Shown piece after piece: positions 34,582-44,904 of a DNA stretch of 64,000 nucleotides. The stretch's first letter is position 1; every line of letters starts with the position of its first letter. The position numbers and the translations under genes are program-made. This stretch comes from Mesorhizobium japonicum MAFF 303099 (GTDB taxonomy: Bacteria > Pseudomonadota > Alphaproteobacteria > Rhizobiales > Rhizobiaceae). The notes beneath the pieces were generated by a model, which was given only the letters and a program-made list of their open reading frames with translations, ran no database searches and was not told the DNA's origin. The DNA lies in assembly GCF_000009625.1 (NCBI RefSeq), contig NC_002678.2, positions 4,062,001 to 4,126,000 on the forward strand, given 5' to 3'.

Positions 34582-35561
34582 CCAAGGCCGAACAACTGCA
34601 AGCCGTCGCCATTCTGGTGCCGGCGGACTTCAGCGACCATGCCGTCCGGCGCATCGACCGTACCTTCAAACAGGTGAGCATCGAGCGCGCCGATCCGGCG
34701 CTGGTCACCGACGAGATGCGGCGCATGGTGCGTGGCATTGCCTCCTTTGCCGGCATCAGCGCGGCGATGATGGATGCGCTGCCCAATCTCGAACTCATCG
34801 CCTCCTTCGGCGTCGGCTATGATTCGGTCGATGTCGGCCATGCGGCGGCGAAGAACATCATGGTCACCAACACGCCCGACGTGCTGACCGAGGAGGTCGC
34901 CGACACCGCGATCGGCCTGCTGATCAACACGATCCGCGACCTGCCGCGTGCGGAAAACTGGCTGCGCGACGGCAGCTGGGTGCGCAAGGGCAACTATCCG
35001 CTGAGCCGGCTGACCTTGCGCGCGCGCCGCGTCGGGATTTTCGGCATGGGCCGCATCGGGCAGGCCATCGCCCGGCGGCTCGAGGCGTTCGGACTGCCCA
35101 TCGCCTACCACAACCGGCGCCGTGTCGAAGGTCTTGCGTATCAGTATCACCCGACACTGAGAGGTCTGGCGGAAGCGGTCGATACGCTGATTTCGGTGGC
35201 GCCTGGTGGTGCTTCGACGCAGAAGGCGGTCAATGCCGAGATCCTGTCGGCGCTCGGCGCCAATGGCGTTTTCGTCAATATCGGCCGCGGCAGCACGGTC
35301 GACGAGGCAGCACTCGCGGCGGCGCTCGCCGACGGCACCATCGCCGCCGCCGGGCTCGATGTCTTCGCCGACGAGCCGAACGTGCCCAAGGCATTGCTCG
35401 ACGCCCCCAACGCCTCCCTGTTGCCGCATGTCGGCTCGGCCTCGGAACACACGCGCCGCGCCATGGCCGATCTGTGCGTCGACAATCTGGTGTCCTGGTT
35501 CACCGAGCGCCAGCCGCTGACGCCGGTTCCGGAAACGGCGCATGTGAAGGCTCGCGGCTGA
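34578..35561 (+). CDS. D-2-hydroxyacid dehydrogenase (GhrB-like)
   Basis: A 327-residue NAD(P)-dependent reductase of the D-isomer-specific family, acting on glyoxylate, hydroxypyruvate or a sugar-derived 2-keto acid. The nucleotide site is FGMGRIGQAIARRL (about 155-168). The catalytic triad is Arg in NIGRGSTVDE, Glu in ADEPNVP and His in LPHVGSAS. The ATG overlaps the LacI stop (ATGA), so the repressor and enzyme are coupled; the LacI protein probably senses a related sugar acid. Confidence 0.9.
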   Translation: MTKAEQLQAVAILVPADFSDHAVRRIDRTFKQVSIERADPALVTDEMRRMVRGIASFAGISAAMMDALPNLELIASFGVGYDSVDVGHAAAKNIMVTNTPDVLTEEVADTAIGLLINTIRDLPRAENWLRDGSWVRKGNYPLSRLTLRARRVGIFGMGRIGQAIARRLEAFGLPIAYHNRRRVEGLAYQYHPTLRGLAEAVDTLISVAPGGASTQKAVNAEILSALGANGVFVNIGRGSTVDEAALAAALADGTIAAAGLDVFADEPNVPKALLDAPNASLLPHVGSASEHTRRAMADLCVDNLVSWFTERQPLTPVPETAHVKARG

Positions 35562-35582
35562 CTTGGCAGTTTGCCACATTTA

Positions 35583-35597
35583 TTAACGCCGGCTTAA
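35583..35597 (+). promoter_or_regulatory. CtrA-like box
   Basis: TTAA at 35583-35586 and TTAA at 35594-35597 are separated by exactly seven bases, the spacing of the alphaproteobacterial cell-cycle regulator CtrA. It lies 46 bases before the start of the small secreted protein. A perfect match to an eight-base core can occur by chance, so this is a candidate only. Confidence 0.45.
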
Positions 35598-35606
35598 CCC
35601 TTTGAA

Positions 35607-35647
35607 ATCATTCTTCATCCTGCCCGTGCGCGGGGATGAAGAATGAT
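35607..35647 (+). repeat. 14-base perfect inverted repeat over a ribosome site
   Basis: ATCATTCTTCATCC at 35607-35620 is the exact reverse complement of GGATGAAGAATGAT at 35634-35647; the loop is 13 bases. The right arm contains the ribosome-binding region and the ATG at 35643, and its last bases begin the second ATG. In the mRNA the hairpin would hide both. Confidence 0.8.
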
Positions 35648-36044
35648 GAAAACGCTTTCCGCACTGATCGCAATCGCCGCCTTGTTTGGCGGCGCTCAGC
35701 TATTTCATGACGGCAATGGGAAAAGCGTCGCCGAAGAGGTCACGCCGACCGACACCTACAGGCTGGTCGCCAATGGCGATGAGGGGGCCTGCGCGGTGAG
35801 CCGGGGGGCCGAAATTTCGGATGGGCTGTCCCTGCTTACTGTTGCTCCGACATGCCGTCGTCTGATGCCTGGCATAGAACGGGCAAAATTCTGGCGCGAA
35901 CAGAATGACGGCACTGTCGCCTTCAGCGCCAACGGCATCGACCCGATTGTCACTTTCTCGGTTGCAGATGGCGACGGCTACGAATCCTATGCGCCCGCCA
36001 CGCCCCTGCTGTCGCTGGCGGGCGACCGCAGGACCGGCGACTGA
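35643..36044 (+). CDS. secreted small protein, AprI/Inh inhibitor-like
   Basis: A 133-residue protein with a signal peptide (MMKTLSALIAIAALFGGAQLF). The mature part resembles the AprI/Inh metalloprotease-inhibitor barrel: two Cys that could form the conserved disulfide (GACAVSRG and APTCRRL), a Trp in the central strand (KFWREQNDGTVAF) and FSVADGDGYESY at the end. The match is by pattern, so the family call is moderate. Its start codons (35643 or 35646) lie in a perfect 14-base hairpin, and a CtrA-like box lies upstream. Confidence 0.62.
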   Translation: MMKTLSALIAIAALFGGAQLFHDGNGKSVAEEVTPTDTYRLVANGDEGACAVSRGAEISDGLSLLTVAPTCRRLMPGIERAKFWREQNDGTVAFSANGIDPIVTFSVADGDGYESYAPATPLLSLAGDRRTGD

Positions 36045-38190
<2,146 letters not shown>

Positions 38191-38215
38191 AACAGTCCCA
38201 TCGCATTCGTTCAAA

Positions 38216-38250
38216 AGACCCCGGGCGACACGCCCGGGGTCTCTCTTTTT
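38216..38250 (+). terminator. bidirectional rho-independent terminator
   Basis: A perfect 12-base stem (38216-38227 with 38231-38242, AGACCCCGGGCG and its complement), a three-base loop and then CTCTTTTT form a textbook terminator for the TRAP binding-protein gene. On the other strand the stem is followed by a short T run (from AAAA at 38213-38216), so it can also end the convergent VOC gene. Confidence 0.92.
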
Positions 38251-38624
38251 CAGGTCCGTGAGGAACCGACCTCGACCAGTATTCCGCCCGGCGCCATGCA
38301 GTAGAAGGTCGTTGACTTGAAGCCGCCGCGCGTCAGGTCCTCAACCTCGCCCGGCGCGAAGCCTGCTTCCGTCAATTCGGCCTGCTTGGCGTGCACAGGG
38401 TCTGGGCTGTCGACGAAAAAGCCGATGTGAGAGCCGTCTGGGTAAGCGGCGGATTGTCCCTTGCCCGGCATCATCAGGTTGAGGGCAAAGCCATCGGCTC
38501 CGCGCAGGATTGCGAAGGCATCCTTGCCGCGCATGGCGACCGTTTCGAAGCCGAAATGGCTGGTGAAGAAGCCGGCAAGAGCCGCGACTTCCGATGTGAC
38601 GAGGTTGAGATGGTTCAGTTTCAT
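38250..38624 (-). CDS. VOC family protein (glyoxalase/dioxygenase fold)
   Basis: A 124-residue single-domain protein of the vicinal-oxygen-chelate superfamily: KLNHLNLVTSEVAALAGFF, then FAILRGADGFALNLM, HIGFFVDSPD and a C-terminal STTFYCMAPGGILVEV. Metal ligands are probably the His of NHLNL, the His of HIGFF and the Glu of ILVEV. The enzyme activity cannot be told from sequence. The ATG at 38624 is chosen because the longer reading lacks homology. It ends inside the T tract of the shared terminator. Confidence 0.82.
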   Translation of the reverse strand: MKLNHLNLVTSEVAALAGFFTSHFGFETVAMRGKDAFAILRGADGFALNLMMPGKGQSAAYPDGSHIGFFVDSPDPVHAKQAELTEAGFAPGEVEDLTRGGFKSTTFYCMAPGGILVEVGSSRT

Positions 38625-38904
38625 GGTCTTTGTCCTGTTGCGGTTGAAACGCGGACAGGCTTGGCTGCAGACCGAGAACCGGTGGGACCGTAGCATCAGG
38701 AAATTCGGACATGACCCAACCGGCCCACGAGCTTTCGCCTCGCTTGCCGGCCGCGGGTTCTCCCGCATGTTCATGCGGCGAACAGGCCTCCGTCCAGGAA
38801 CGGAAGAGACCGGACTACCGAACCGGTCATGTCTTTTTCGGCGCTGGCTCGATAACCGATCGGCGGCGTAACGGCAAGCCGGTCTGGCGCGACTGGCCTT
38901 TGGC

Positions 38905-39932
38905 TCAACCCTGTCGCGGCACCACCAGCACCTTGACCTCGCCGGGCGCTGGCGGATTGGCGATCACATCGGCCGCCTCTTCGAGCGGCACCTGCCTGGA
39001 GATCAGCCGATCGATCTCGATCGCACCCGAAGCGATGAGCTCGGCCGCGCGGCGGTGCGTGTAGGGGTTGAGGAACGAGCCGACCACCTTCAATTCCCGA
39101 AACAGCAGGTCGAAGGGCTCGAATTCCGCCTTCATGCCTTGCGGCGTCACGCCGACGATGACGACGGTGCCGCCGGCCCTTGCCAGCCGCATCGATTGTT
39201 CGACGGTGTCGCGCACGCCAGCGCATTCGAACACCACGTCGGCGCCGCCGGGCATCAAGCCCTCGGATCCCGCGATGGCATCGATGACATCGCCGGCGGT
39301 AGGATCGACCGTCGCTGTCGCGCCGAGTTCCTCGGCAAGCACCCGCCGAGAAGCCTGCCTTGTCGACAGGATGATGGTGGTGGCTCCGGCCAGTTTCGCC
39401 AGTTGCACCGTCAGCAGGCCGATCACGCCGCCGCCCAGCACGACCACCGAACTGCCAGGCTTGATCTGCGCAAGGTCCACGCCATGCAGGCAGCAGCCGA
39501 GCGGTTCGCAGAAGGCGCCATGCGTCGGCGGCAGATCGGCCGGCAGGATGAAAGCCTGTTTCTGCGGCAGCACGACATACTCGGCAAAGCCGCCGTCGCG
39601 ATGGATGCCGATGGCGTTGAGATTGCGGCAGAGATTGACCCGGCCGGCATGGCAATGCGGGCACCGTCCGCAGGCGATGTTGGGATCCCCGGTAACACGA
39701 TCGCCGACGGCAAAGCCGGAGACGGCCTTGCCGATTGCCTCGACGATGCCCGAAAATTCATGTCCGGGCGTCACCGGCGGCCGGCAGGGAATTCGCCATG
39801 GAAAAGATGCCGGTCGGTTCCGCAAACGCCGCAGGCCTCGATCCGTACCAGAAGCTCGTCCGGGCCGGGGGCAGGTTTGCCGACTTCCCGCAACGCAATG
39901 CTGCCAACTGCCTCCAGCCGCACCGCTTTCAT
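38905..39932 (-). pseudogene. zinc alcohol dehydrogenase, frameshifted
   Basis: A medium-chain dehydrogenase of about 342 residues in two frames. The N-terminal part starts at ATG 39932 (MKAVRLEAVG) and carries the catalytic zinc motif CGVCGTDRHLFHGEF, then stops. The rest continues in another frame from PPVTPGHEFSGIVE, with the structural zinc Cys cluster (CGRCPHCHAGRVNLC), the Rossmann motif VLGGGVIGLL and a normal C-terminus. A single missing base in the G/C run at about 39772-39785 explains the break. Everything else is intact, so the mutation is recent or is a sequence error. The family is sorbitol/threonine dehydrogenase-like. It follows the TRAP permease genes. Confidence 0.82.
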
Positions 39933-39945
39933 GGCGCTGTCCCCA

Positions 39946-41739
39946 TCAATTGAAGCTCGGCGGCTGCGAAAGGTCCGGGGCCGGTGCCGCCGGCTTGGCG
40001 GGAGGCGTCTCGCCGAAACTCGGCGGTTGCGACAGATCCGGCGTGCCGGGCGCGGCCGGTGCGCTGCCGCCATTGGCCGGAGCCGTGCCGTTTGCCGGTG
40101 GCACGCCGAGCGGCGACAGGCCGGGCACCTCCGGCACCTTGTAGTCGATTGTGCCCGGATCGATCACCGTGCTCTTGTAGCGCATCACCATTTGCGGGAA
40201 GGAGATCGTCAGCCCGATCATCACCACCTGGATCAGCACGAAGGGCACCGCGCCCCAATAGATCTGGCCGGTCGTCACGGGCGCGATCTGCTTGCCGGTA
40301 AGGCGGTCGAGATAGGGCACGCGCGCGGCGACCGAACGCAGGTAGAACAGTGCGAAGCCGAAGGGCGGATGCATGAAGCTGGTCTGCATGTTGACGCCCA
40401 GCAGCACGCCGAACCAGATCAGGTCGATGCCGAGCTTGTCGGCGGCCGGCGCCAGCAGTGGCACGATGATGAAGGCCAGTTCGAAGAAGTCGAGGAAGAA
40501 GGCCAGGAAGAAGACGAGGATGTTGACGCCGATCAGGAAGCCGACTTCGCCGCCCGGCAGCGAGATCAAAAGGTGTTCGACCCAGATGTGGCCGTTGACG
40601 CCGTAGAAGGTGAGCGAGAACACGCGCGCGCCGATCAGGATGAACAGCACGAAGGACGACAGCCGTGTCGTCGAGGTCAGTGCCTGCTTGATCACGTCCA
40701 GCGACAGCCGGCCCTTTGCCGCCGCCATGATCAACGCGCCGACAGAGCCCATGGCGCCGCCCTCGGTCGGGGTGGCGATGCCGAGGAAGATGGTGCCAAG
40801 CACCAGGAAGATCAGTGCCAGCGGCGGGATCAGCACGATGACCACCTGCTGCGCCAGCCTGGACATCATGTTGAAGTTCAGGCGTTTGTCGGCAATTGCC
40901 ACGATGTAGATGAAGAGCACCCCCACGGTGGCACCGAGAATGTCGGCATTGTCGCCATGAGCTGGCGCGAGATAGCGATACGCGGCATAGGAGATGGCCA
41001 CCGCCACCACCAGCGCCACCAGCAGCGACAGGACACCGTGACCGAGCGTGCGTGCCTCGAGTGGCAGCGCCGGCACCGATTTCGGCCGAACGATCGACAT
41101 GATGAGGATGTAGAGCGCGTAGAGGCCGGTCAGCACCAGCCCCGGGATCAGTGCGCCGGCGTACATGTCGCCGACCGAGCGGCCGAGCTGGTCGGCAAGC
41201 ACGATCAGCACCAGCGATGGCGGGATGATCTGGGCCAGCGTGCCGGATGCCGCGATGACACCGGCAGCCAGCCGGCGGTCATAGCCGTAGCGCAGCATGA
41301 TCGGCAGCGAGATCAGACCCATGGCGATGACGGATGCCGCGACCACGCCGGTGGTCGCCGCCAGCAGCGCGCCGACGAAGATCACCGCGTAGGCGAGGCC
41401 GCCGCGGATCGGTCCGAACAACTGGCCGATCGTGTCGAGCAGATCCTCGGCCATCCCTGATCGTTCGAGCACGATGCCCATGAAGGTGAAGAACGGAATG
41501 GCCAGTAGCGTGTCGTTCGACATCACCCTCGAGCCGTAGAAATTATCCGGCAGTGCGTGCAGAAGCGGCCAGGCGAGATTGATCGATCCACCAGAATAGG
41601 GCGAGAGGAGCACGCCGATGAAGAAAAACATCAAGCCGTTGGCGGCCAGCGAGAAGGCCACGGGGTAGCCAATCAGCAGGAAGATGATCAGCGAGGCGAA
41701 CATGATCGGCGCCATGTTCTGGGCGATGAATTCCATCAT
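39946..41739 (-). CDS. TRAP transporter large permease (DctM, COG4664 type)
   Basis: A 597-residue membrane protein, longer than the usual DctM (about 430) because of an extra central helical region (about 235-300), as in the mannitol/chloroaromatic TRAP group. Typical segments are LLAIPFFTFMGIVLERSGMA, GALLAATTGVVAASV, GTLAQIIPPSLVLIVLAD and GIATPTEGGAMGSVGAL. The last 60 residues are Pro/Ala-rich and soluble, with the nonapeptide PDLSQPPSF twice (one ends the protein). It overlaps the small permease by four bases (ATGA). Sodium-driven uptake with the DctQ subunit and the binding protein at 37-38 kb is inferred. Confidence 0.93.
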   Translation of the reverse strand: MMEFIAQNMAPIMFASLIIFLLIGYPVAFSLAANGLMFFFIGVLLSPYSGGSINLAWPLLHALPDNFYGSRVMSNDTLLAIPFFTFMGIVLERSGMAEDLLDTIGQLFGPIRGGLAYAVIFVGALLAATTGVVAASVIAMGLISLPIMLRYGYDRRLAAGVIAASGTLAQIIPPSLVLIVLADQLGRSVGDMYAGALIPGLVLTGLYALYILIMSIVRPKSVPALPLEARTLGHGVLSLLVALVVAVAISYAAYRYLAPAHGDNADILGATVGVLFIYIVAIADKRLNFNMMSRLAQQVVIVLIPPLALIFLVLGTIFLGIATPTEGGAMGSVGALIMAAAKGRLSLDVIKQALTSTTRLSSFVLFILIGARVFSLTFYGVNGHIWVEHLLISLPGGEVGFLIGVNILVFFLAFFLDFFELAFIIVPLLAPAADKLGIDLIWFGVLLGVNMQTSFMHPPFGFALFYLRSVAARVPYLDRLTGKQIAPVTTGQIYWGAVPFVLIQVVMIGLTISFPQMVMRYKSTVIDPGTIDYKVPEVPGLSPLGVPPANGTAPANGGSAPAAPGTPDLSQPPSFGETPPAKPAAPAPDLSQPPSFN

Positions 41740-42320
41740 GAGCGCACCTCGTCGGCCAATGCCTTGGCTTCGAGTTCGGCTTGCTCATGTGCCGATATGA
41801 ACGGATTGGGGTCGTCCATGTCGCCGCGCATGATGGCGATCTTCTTGATGATTTCGGAGATGCCCTGCAGCGCGAGCAGGAAAAAACCGACCAGCAGGAT
41901 GGCCTTGGCCGGCCAGATGATGAGACCACCGGAATTGTTGGACATCTCGCCGCTGCGGAACGACAGCGACACGTAGGGCACGAAATAGATGACCATCAGC
42001 GTCACGAACGGCATCAGGAACAGGAGATGGCCGAGAAGGTCGATCCAGTGCTGTACGCGGCGGGAAAACAGGCCGTAGACGATGTCGATGCGGATATGCT
42101 CGTTCTGCTTCAGCGTATAGGCGGCGGCCAGCATGAAGGCGGCGCCGAACAAATACCATTGCAGCTCCAGCCAGGCATTCGACGAAATGTCGAAGATCTT
42201 GCGGATGACGGCGTTGGCCGCGCTCACCAGGATCGCCAGCAGGATCAGCCAGGCTACCGATTTGCCGATGAATTCGTTGAGGCGGTCGATGCCTCGTGAC
42301 AGAGCGAGCGGCCCTTGCAT
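41736..42320 (-). CDS. TRAP transporter small permease (DctQ)
   Basis: A 194-residue four-helix membrane protein. NEFIGKSVAWLILLAILVSA, WLELQWYLFGAAFMLAAAYTL and NEHIRIDIVYGLFSRR are the usual DctQ landmarks. A charged C-terminal tail (about 160-194) follows the last helix. The ATG is preceded by GGGAGGA. It is the first gene of the permease operon; the binding-protein gene is not with it, which is unusual. Confidence 0.92.
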   Translation of the reverse strand: MQGPLALSRGIDRLNEFIGKSVAWLILLAILVSAANAVIRKIFDISSNAWLELQWYLFGAAFMLAAAYTLKQNEHIRIDIVYGLFSRRVQHWIDLLGHLLFLMPFVTLMVIYFVPYVSLSFRSGEMSNNSGGLIIWPAKAILLVGFFLLALQGISEIIKKIAIMRGDMDDPNPFISAHEQAELEAKALADEVRS

Positions 42321-42502
42321 GCAGTCCTCCCTTGTAGCGGAGGCGTGCCGGTTCCCCCTGCCGTCACGCCGCGTGGCCCAACGGTATGCCGTGCGTGGCC
42401 GGACGGGTCAACACGCATGGGAGCAGCAAAACAGGATCGGATGGAGGGCGGAGCCGGACAAGGGCGGTCTGCCCCGGCGTCATGCAACCAAAGTCTGATG
42501 GT

Positions 42503-43408
42503 TCAGACGACCTTGCCGGTGTCGCGACCGGCGCCGATGAGGATCAGCATGGCCACCAGGAACAGATACATCCACGCATCGCGCCATTCGATCGGGAAAT
42601 AACCGGCCCACAGTGATTCGGCCATGCCGAAGGCGGCCGCGCCAAGCGCTGCCCGTGGCGGCGAGAGATAGCCGCCGACCGCCGTCACGAACAGGATCTT
42701 CAGGCCATAGACGAGGCCGGAACCGAAGCTGACATTGCCGTAGTAGAGGCTGGCCATGACGCCGGCCAGCGCGGCGCAAAAGCCGCCGAGCAGCACGGCA
42801 TGGCGGAACACGCCGCGCACGTCGACGCCGCACAGGGCGGCGGCGCGCGGGTCGTCGGACACGGCGCGCCAGCGCCGGCCGAAGCTGGAGCGGGCAAACG
42901 CTGAGGTGGCGAGTGCGACCGCCGCCAGCACCACCGCGCAGTCGAGCACCTGGATCAGCGTCAGCGTCGCCTTGAAGCCGGCGCCTTCGGCGAAAACGAT
43001 GGGCTGTGCCAGCATTGGCGGCAGCCACAGATCATGCGTGTCGGCCGCGATGCGACTTGCTTCCGACAGCACGATCAGGATGCCCAGCGTCGTCACCACG
43101 ATGGCGTTGGGCGAGCGGTCGGCCAACGGTTCGAAGACGCTGCGCGACAGGACATGGCTGATCAGCGCGGCATAAAGGAATGCCGCGACCACGCCGAACA
43201 GCACCGACACCAGCAGCGTCAGCCACAGCACCTGGTAGCCGAAGGCGACGCTCAGGATCATTGCCTGTCCGCTGAAGGCGAACAGCGCGCCATAGGCGAG
43301 GTTGGTGCGGTGCAGGATGCCGTTGATCAGCACGTAGCCGAAGGCGAGCAACGCATAGAGCGCGCCGGAATGCAGCCCGTTCAGCACCTGCTGGAAGAAA
43401 TAGAGCAT
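42503..43408 (-). CDS. branched-chain amino acid-type ABC permease (LivH-like), orphan
   Basis: A 301-residue permease with about eight helices: LNGLHSGALYALLAFGYVLI, ILHRTNLAYGALFAFSG, then RAVSDDPRAAALCGVDVRGV, which is the EAA-like loop for ATPase docking, and LKILFVTAVGG. In Liv-type importers LivH works with LivM, two ATPases and a binding protein; none is adjacent here. The ATG at 43408 (MLYFFQQ) is preferred over a start at 43438. It is divergent from the CGNR gene across a dyad, so the CGNR protein may regulate it. Confidence 0.86.
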   Translation of the reverse strand: MLYFFQQVLNGLHSGALYALLAFGYVLINGILHRTNLAYGALFAFSGQAMILSVAFGYQVLWLTLLVSVLFGVVAAFLYAALISHVLSRSVFEPLADRSPNAIVVTTLGILIVLSEASRIAADTHDLWLPPMLAQPIVFAEGAGFKATLTLIQVLDCAVVLAAVALATSAFARSSFGRRWRAVSDDPRAAALCGVDVRGVFRHAVLLGGFCAALAGVMASLYYGNVSFGSGLVYGLKILFVTAVGGYLSPPRAALGAAAFGMAESLWAGYFPIEWRDAWMYLFLVAMLILIGAGRDTGKVV

Positions 43409-43507
43409 GCTCAAACACCAGAAGCATCTCGCCGACAACGGTTTTGGACGACGGAATGCTCAAGACAAAGGCGACGATACCGTGCGCAGCGGAGGTTTGC
43501 ATCGCCG

Positions 43508-43550
43508 AATCTAACTTGTCAAATGCGATTTATCGGTTAGATTTTGCGAC
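43508..43550 (+). promoter_or_regulatory. dyad and promoter before the CGNR gene
   Basis: AATCTAAC at 43508-43515 and GTTAGATT at 43536-43543 are perfect 8-base inverted repeats 20 bases apart. Between and within them are a possible -35 TTGTCA (43516-43521) and -10 TAGATT (43538-43543), spaced 16. Transcription would then begin at about the ATG at 43551, giving an almost leaderless message. The dyad is a good operator candidate. Confidence 0.5.
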
Positions 43551-44162
43551 ATGACAGTTGCCTGGACCCCGCACCGCTTCACCGGCGGCCTGCTTGCGCT
43601 CGATACGGCGAACACCGTCGTGCTGCGCGGCGATCCGGATCGCACGTTCGACCGTTTCGACGATCCGGCCGAAATCGCCCGCTTCGCCGACGCGGCCAGC
43701 GGTTTTCGCGCCGCCGAGCTTGGGGACAGGCGGTTGACGGTGTCTTCACCGACGGCAATCGCGCCCGTCGTGCTGTCGATCCGCGAGACGACCGACCGGC
43801 TGTTTCGCGGCGCGGTGTCGAAGGGCGCGGTCGCCACCGCCGACCTGCCCGATTTCCTGCGCGCCTGTGCCGAGGGCCTTGCCCGCAGCCGCACCGAGGT
43901 CGGCGCGCCGGGAAGGCCGTTCGGCGATCCCCTGGTGCCAATCCCCTTCGAGGCGGCGCTGGCGGTCTCGGCCCTTTCACTGCTGCGCGACGACACGGTC
44001 GCGCGGCTCAGGATCTGCCCCAACTGCACCTGGCTGTTCGTCGACAGAAGCCGCAATTCCAGCCGGCTTTGGTGCGACATGGCGGTGTGCGGCAACCGGC
44101 AGAAGGCCAGTCGTCACTATCGCCGCCGCCGCATGGCGGCCCATGAGGTCAAGGATGCCTAG
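43551..44162 (+). CDS. CGNR zinc-finger regulator (ABATE domain)
   Basis: A 203-residue protein. The N-terminal ABATE domain (TGGLLALDTANTVV and on to about residue 140) probably binds a ligand, and the C-terminal CGNR zinc finger has CPNC, a WCDM segment and CGNR (around 160-187) with the FVDRSRNSSR spacer. Such proteins are thought to be stress-related DNA-binding regulators. The gene overlaps the next one by eight bases and is divergent from the LivH gene. Confidence 0.9.
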   Translation: MTVAWTPHRFTGGLLALDTANTVVLRGDPDRTFDRFDDPAEIARFADAASGFRAAELGDRRLTVSSPTAIAPVVLSIRETTDRLFRGAVSKGAVATADLPDFLRACAEGLARSRTEVGAPGRPFGDPLVPIPFEAALAVSALSLLRDDTVARLRICPNCTWLFVDRSRNSSRLWCDMAVCGNRQKASRHYRRRRMAAHEVKDA

Positions 44163-44688
44163 AGGATTTTCGCCCGCGCTCGTTGCCGGCGCCATGCTGA
44201 TTGCCGCCGCGGCGCTCGGCGCCTGCCGCGACACCGGCGGCGAGGGCAAGCTGTTCGAGGTTTCCGGCAAGATATTCGTCTTCAACTACCGTCTCGCGAG
44301 GGCGACCTATGTCGTGACGTTGCGGCCCTTGCAGCCGATGGGCGAGGGCCAGGTGGCTGTTGCCAGCTTCCAGAATCCCGCCGGCGGTGCGCCCTTGGTG
44401 GTCGAGCAGAAGGTCTGGCCGAAGCTCGACAAGGTCAGCCTGGAGAGCCCGGCGCTGACCTGCATCGTCAAGAACAAGCCCTATGCCATCGCCATCAGCA
44501 TCAAGGGCGCCGACGGCACGGTCCTGCAGAAGATCGACACCACGCTGATGTCGACGGAAGACCAGTCGATCCTGCCCGACCGGCCGCTGGTCATGGACCA
44601 GCTCTATACGCCCAACCCCGATCTCGCCGGCCATCCCGACGGCAAGCTGCCGGGCGAGCCGAAGCCGGACTGCTCGAAAGCCGGCTGA
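44155..44688 (+). CDS. putative lipoprotein of unknown function
   Basis: A 177-residue protein with a lipoprotein signal: MPRGFSPALVAGAMLIAAAA followed by lipobox LGAC (Cys about 24). The mature part is beta-rich (IFVFNYRLARATYVVTLRP, GQVAVASFQNPAGG) with a second and third Cys (LTCIVK, DCSKAG). It starts inside the end of the CGNR gene, with GAGG upstream, so it is translationally coupled. No family is recognised. Confidence 0.78.
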   Translation: MPRGFSPALVAGAMLIAAAALGACRDTGGEGKLFEVSGKIFVFNYRLARATYVVTLRPLQPMGEGQVAVASFQNPAGGAPLVVEQKVWPKLDKVSLESPALTCIVKNKPYAIAISIKGADGTVLQKIDTTLMSTEDQSILPDRPLVMDQLYTPNPDLAGHPDGKLPGEPKPDCSKAG

Positions 44689-44904
44689 CACCGTCCGACG
44701 GCATCGATTCCAGCGGAGTTTTCGTGGCCAGTCGCCCGTCGGCGCGCGGTTTCATGCGCCGTCTCCCGCTGCCGAACTGTTTGTCGCGCGTTGCCTGGCC
44801 CCTGCGATTTTGTTTGACCTCACTTGCAAGGGGAGAAAGGATGCGTCATCCGACCCCGACGTTGGCTGCCTGCCCCCGCGCGGCCTTCGCACAGGAAATG
44901 CCTG

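Noticed and set aside
39055..41460. 801-codon plus-strand frame opposite the TRAP permease
   Set aside because: Charged, His/Arg/Gln-rich translation typical of antisense to membrane-protein codons; no start signals.
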